In this document: in pieces, positions 61,144-64,000 of the stretch
Layout: each line of letters opens with the position of its first letter
Position numbering within the stretch: position 1 is the stretch's first letter
Assembly (NCBI RefSeq): GCF_964355755.1
Contig: NC_092670.1
Location: 17,049,201 to 17,113,200, forward strand
DNA length: 64,000 nt
Source of the DNA: Antedon mediterranea
Taxonomy: Eukaryota > Echinodermata > Crinoidea > Comatulida > Antedonidae
Direction: 5' to 3'
Notes under the pieces: generated by a model
What the model was told of the DNA's origin: nothing
The model's input: only the letters and a program-made list of their open reading frames with translations
Databases searched by the model: none
Program-made: the position numbers and the translations under genes

Positions 61144-63703
61144 TTTTTTTATTGTAAAGCAAAAGCAATGTCAACTTGATTCTCTAACTAGAGTAGCAAA
61201 TCTACAATTTAAGAAACATTGTACGGTATGACCAGCAATAACCAGCTTGGATGTGGTAGTGTTCAAACGCTGACAAAGAACTAAACAAGTAACAACTCAC
61301 ACAATAGAATTAGCACACAAAAAAATCAATCATATTAGCTGTACTCAAGGATCTTATGTCACTATTCTTAATTTCTCAAAGAAATAAACGTATTCCAAAA
61401 CCTAATTATAAATTATGAGAAATATTCCTCAACGATAGTACTACACCAGATGAAATGTGTGCTTCTAAATAAAGGCTATGGTAAAATGTTAAAACAGTTG
61501 TCACTTTCTAGATTGATCCATTTTGTATATGGGGTGAATTATTTAAAACACAACAATAGATCATATTGTTATACTATTAAAACCGACGTTTGACGTCACA
61601 AAATATTTGACACAGTCATTTATTGTCTGTTTAATTGATTTTTCATGACATTCATTAATGTTTTATTCGATCATTTCTGTAATACATTAGTAACATCAAT
61701 TTATAAAGTTCTCCAAACTGAAGTTCCAAGGCTGTGAATGCTGAAAAATTACACGATCTTGATACATCATTACAATACATTGACTGTTTATGAAATTTTT
61801 GAGAAACCAGAACTTCAAAGAACCGGAACATCCTTGAATCTACTCACGTTCATGAAAACCGACTTAAACATTATATTTTTGCGCGGAAGCAGCATAATTT
61901 GCATAGAATTGCCATAAAATTTGTTGTATCTCATAGGTCATTAAACACTCCCAAAGAACTGGTGAGTACCCTGCAAATTTACCGAGTCAATTCCGGCATT
62001 TTAAACCTCGCCTAAATCCAGCCATTAAAAACTTGTTAAATGATTAATTACAAAGTTATCCAAGGACTAACCCCCACTTTACTTAGTTCAGCCAGGGAGT
62101 AAATAAATGACAACTCCCTGATTCAGGTACTTGTTTATTTTACTGACCTATATGGTGATCTATTGAATGAATTATTCACAGCAAACAAATATTTAAATAA
62201 TTCTTTAATGATACTTCTGTGTATATAAATATGCTCTTCATATAATATTCATTTTCAAATACAATAATTGAGTTGTTAATATTAATAATGCTAAATATTT
62301 TTTTTTTTAAATATTAATATTGTACTTATTTTAGCCTTATTTAATTTTATTAGCTGAATGCTAATTGTGTATGTTGATATTTTTTATCTCTCTTATCTTT
62401 TTAACCTTTGGCTGCCTTGTACGATTTTAATTGATGAAAAAAATACCTTGAATTAATGAAGTTATTGATATATTGGATCAATAAAGTTCTAATTAAAATC
62501 ATTAAATATATACCAAGTAAACAGGATATATACAGTTACATCTAAAACTAGGTCAGATGATCAATTTAATATTCTAAATATTCTTAATTATATTTCCTTA
62601 AAGTATTATTTTCATTTGATGTTTCAATATTTTTCCAAACTATATTTTACAGGCAAACTTTTGAAAACCAGTACTGTCAACGGTGGACTGAACAATAATC
62701 TGGTAAACATATTATAATTTTTTTTCTCTTACAAAACAGAGTTTACAAAAATATATGATAAATAACAAATCAATCTAAATGCTTGCATATGACAAGGAAA
62801 TGATATAAATATTACTTACAAAATAATAATGATATATACTTAGCAAATAATACAGAAATGACTTTAGCACAAATAATACAAATATACAAATACCTGTATT
62901 AGTTTATTAAACTATATAAATATTACTTTTCACCATGGATTACAAGAATCAAATTAAACGACTAAGAATTGTTACAAATATCAGTGTAGTCTATAGTAAA
63001 AAAAAAACAAATTTAGTTTAAAACGTAACTATTGCTTTGACTGGATGATTAAATGATGCATAACTAACAAAATTGCTAATAGGTATCATCAATGTTGTAC
63101 TAATGTTGATGAGATATCAAAACCGGTGTTATACAAACGTGTCAAAACATTTCAAATCAAAGCGTTAGTTTCTCTATATAATACTCAAATCTTTTTAAGC
63201 TGTTTTATTACATACCGTAATTTCACACCAATCTCTCATCACTAAATCATTTGTTTCTCATAATTGGGGGAAACGCATGAAAAAGTTATATTTAAACCAA
63301 CTAAATGTCAACCGCAGAAAACCGTAACAATTGTTAGAAAAAAAAATATCATTATAAAGTTATAAACAATGTTTTAGGACTATGGTTGTTATTAATGCAA
63401 GCAGTTATTATCCTTGAATTAAAGTAAATTGAAGATATGCATATAAAGTCAATGTGTAGGAACTACTCTTATACATGTTGATATAAAGTTTGCGGTACAC
63501 CACATGTATTAGTTCTAAAGAACTGTTGAGTTTCTCGACGTTTCAATAAATATGCTTTGATCGTCCTCAGTATACAGTTATGAATTGAGATAAATAAACA
63601 TTGAATCTGATGAAACTATAGTCGGTTTAGTTATTACCTACCCACCAAAATAAGCAAGAAGTCAACATAATCAGCAAAAGTAAAGTGCAATTATAGAATG
63701 TAT
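61144..63703. other. Region upstream of KirD
   Basis: 2.5 kb AT-rich, expected to hold the KirD promoter and 5' UTR. No exon recognised. Contains a spaced CAGGGAGT...AACTCCCTG pair at 62093-62120. Confidence 0.5.
62093..62120. repeat. Spaced inverted pair cagggagt/aactccctg
   Basis: Same arms as the palindrome at 18653 but separated by about 11 bp (aaataaatgac). Confidence 0.65.
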
Positions 63704-64000
63704 GGTTGATAGTAATGATGTAATGCTGCAGCTTCATTATCTATATCATGCATTGTTTGGTTGATAGTAATGATGTAATGCTGCAGCTTCATTATCTATA
63801 TCATGCATTGTTTGGTTGATAGTAATGATGTAATGCTGCAGCTTCATTATCTATATCATGCATTGTTTGGTTGATAGTAATGATGTAATGCTGCAGCTTC
63901 ATTATCTATATCATGCATTGTTTGGTTGATAGTAATGATGTAATGCTGCAGCTTCATTATCTATATCATGCATTGTTTGGTTGATAGTAATGATGTAATG
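63704..64000. repeat. 55-bp satellite array, at least 5.4 copies, runs off window
   Basis: Units start at 63704, 63759, 63814, 63869, 63924 and 63979, apparently identical: 'ggttgatagtaatgatgtaa', 'tgctgcagcttcattatc', 'tatatcatgcattgttt'. The lack of variation points to recent expansion or assembly copying. It continues past 64000. Confidence 0.97.

Overview
This is an AT-rich, intron-bearing, gene-sparse animal nuclear window. Gene content (LMF1-type lipase maturation factor, a cluster of inward-rectifier K+ channels, a Myb/SANT protein), abundant short palindromic DNA elements and recurrent 'aggcctac' motifs suggest a marine invertebrate deuterostome, most likely an echinoderm and perhaps a crinoid. 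The species guess is low confidence and rests on general familiarity, not a search.

Layout. 1-4266 (+): the last four visible coding exons of an LMF1-like gene, with introns holding a Harbinger-like non-autonomous element, a 34-bp minisatellite and a foldback element; its 3' UTR carries a 21-bp tandem repeat. 4.3-21.8 kb: no convincing gene, but many repeats, including a 5S rRNA-derived SINE sitting inside a MITE, a 12-copy minisatellite and long inverted repeats. 21.8-61.1 kb (-): four inward-rectifier (Kir/Irk) channel genes, each with its whole coding region in one exon: KirA (21813-23402), KirB (38982-40400), KirC (43010-44143) and KirD (59941-61143). Between KirC and KirD lies a two-exon Myb/SANT-like gene (46597-48568, -). 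55.6-59.9 kb: an apparently complete PIF/Harbinger DNA transposon with both expected genes (Myb-like, +; DDE transposase, -) and matching terminal inverted repeats, inserted about 90 bp past the KirD stop codon. The right edge enters a 55-bp satellite array that runs off the window.

How the parts relate. The Kir cluster looks like a tandem family that has diverged at the residues that set rectification: the TM2 controller is D, D, N and E in KirA-D, and the cytoplasmic acidic ring is kept in KirA and KirD but eroded in KirB and KirC. Three of the four end in a PDZ-ligand-like tail and have a consensus 5' splice donor 3-30 nt after the stop codon; the fourth (KirC) lacks both. KirD also departs from the family at two PIP2-contact positions. 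The Harbinger shares its outermost terminal sequence with two short MITEs in the same window.

Exon boundaries were inferred by reading splice consensus and frame by eye; no alignment or transcript data were available.
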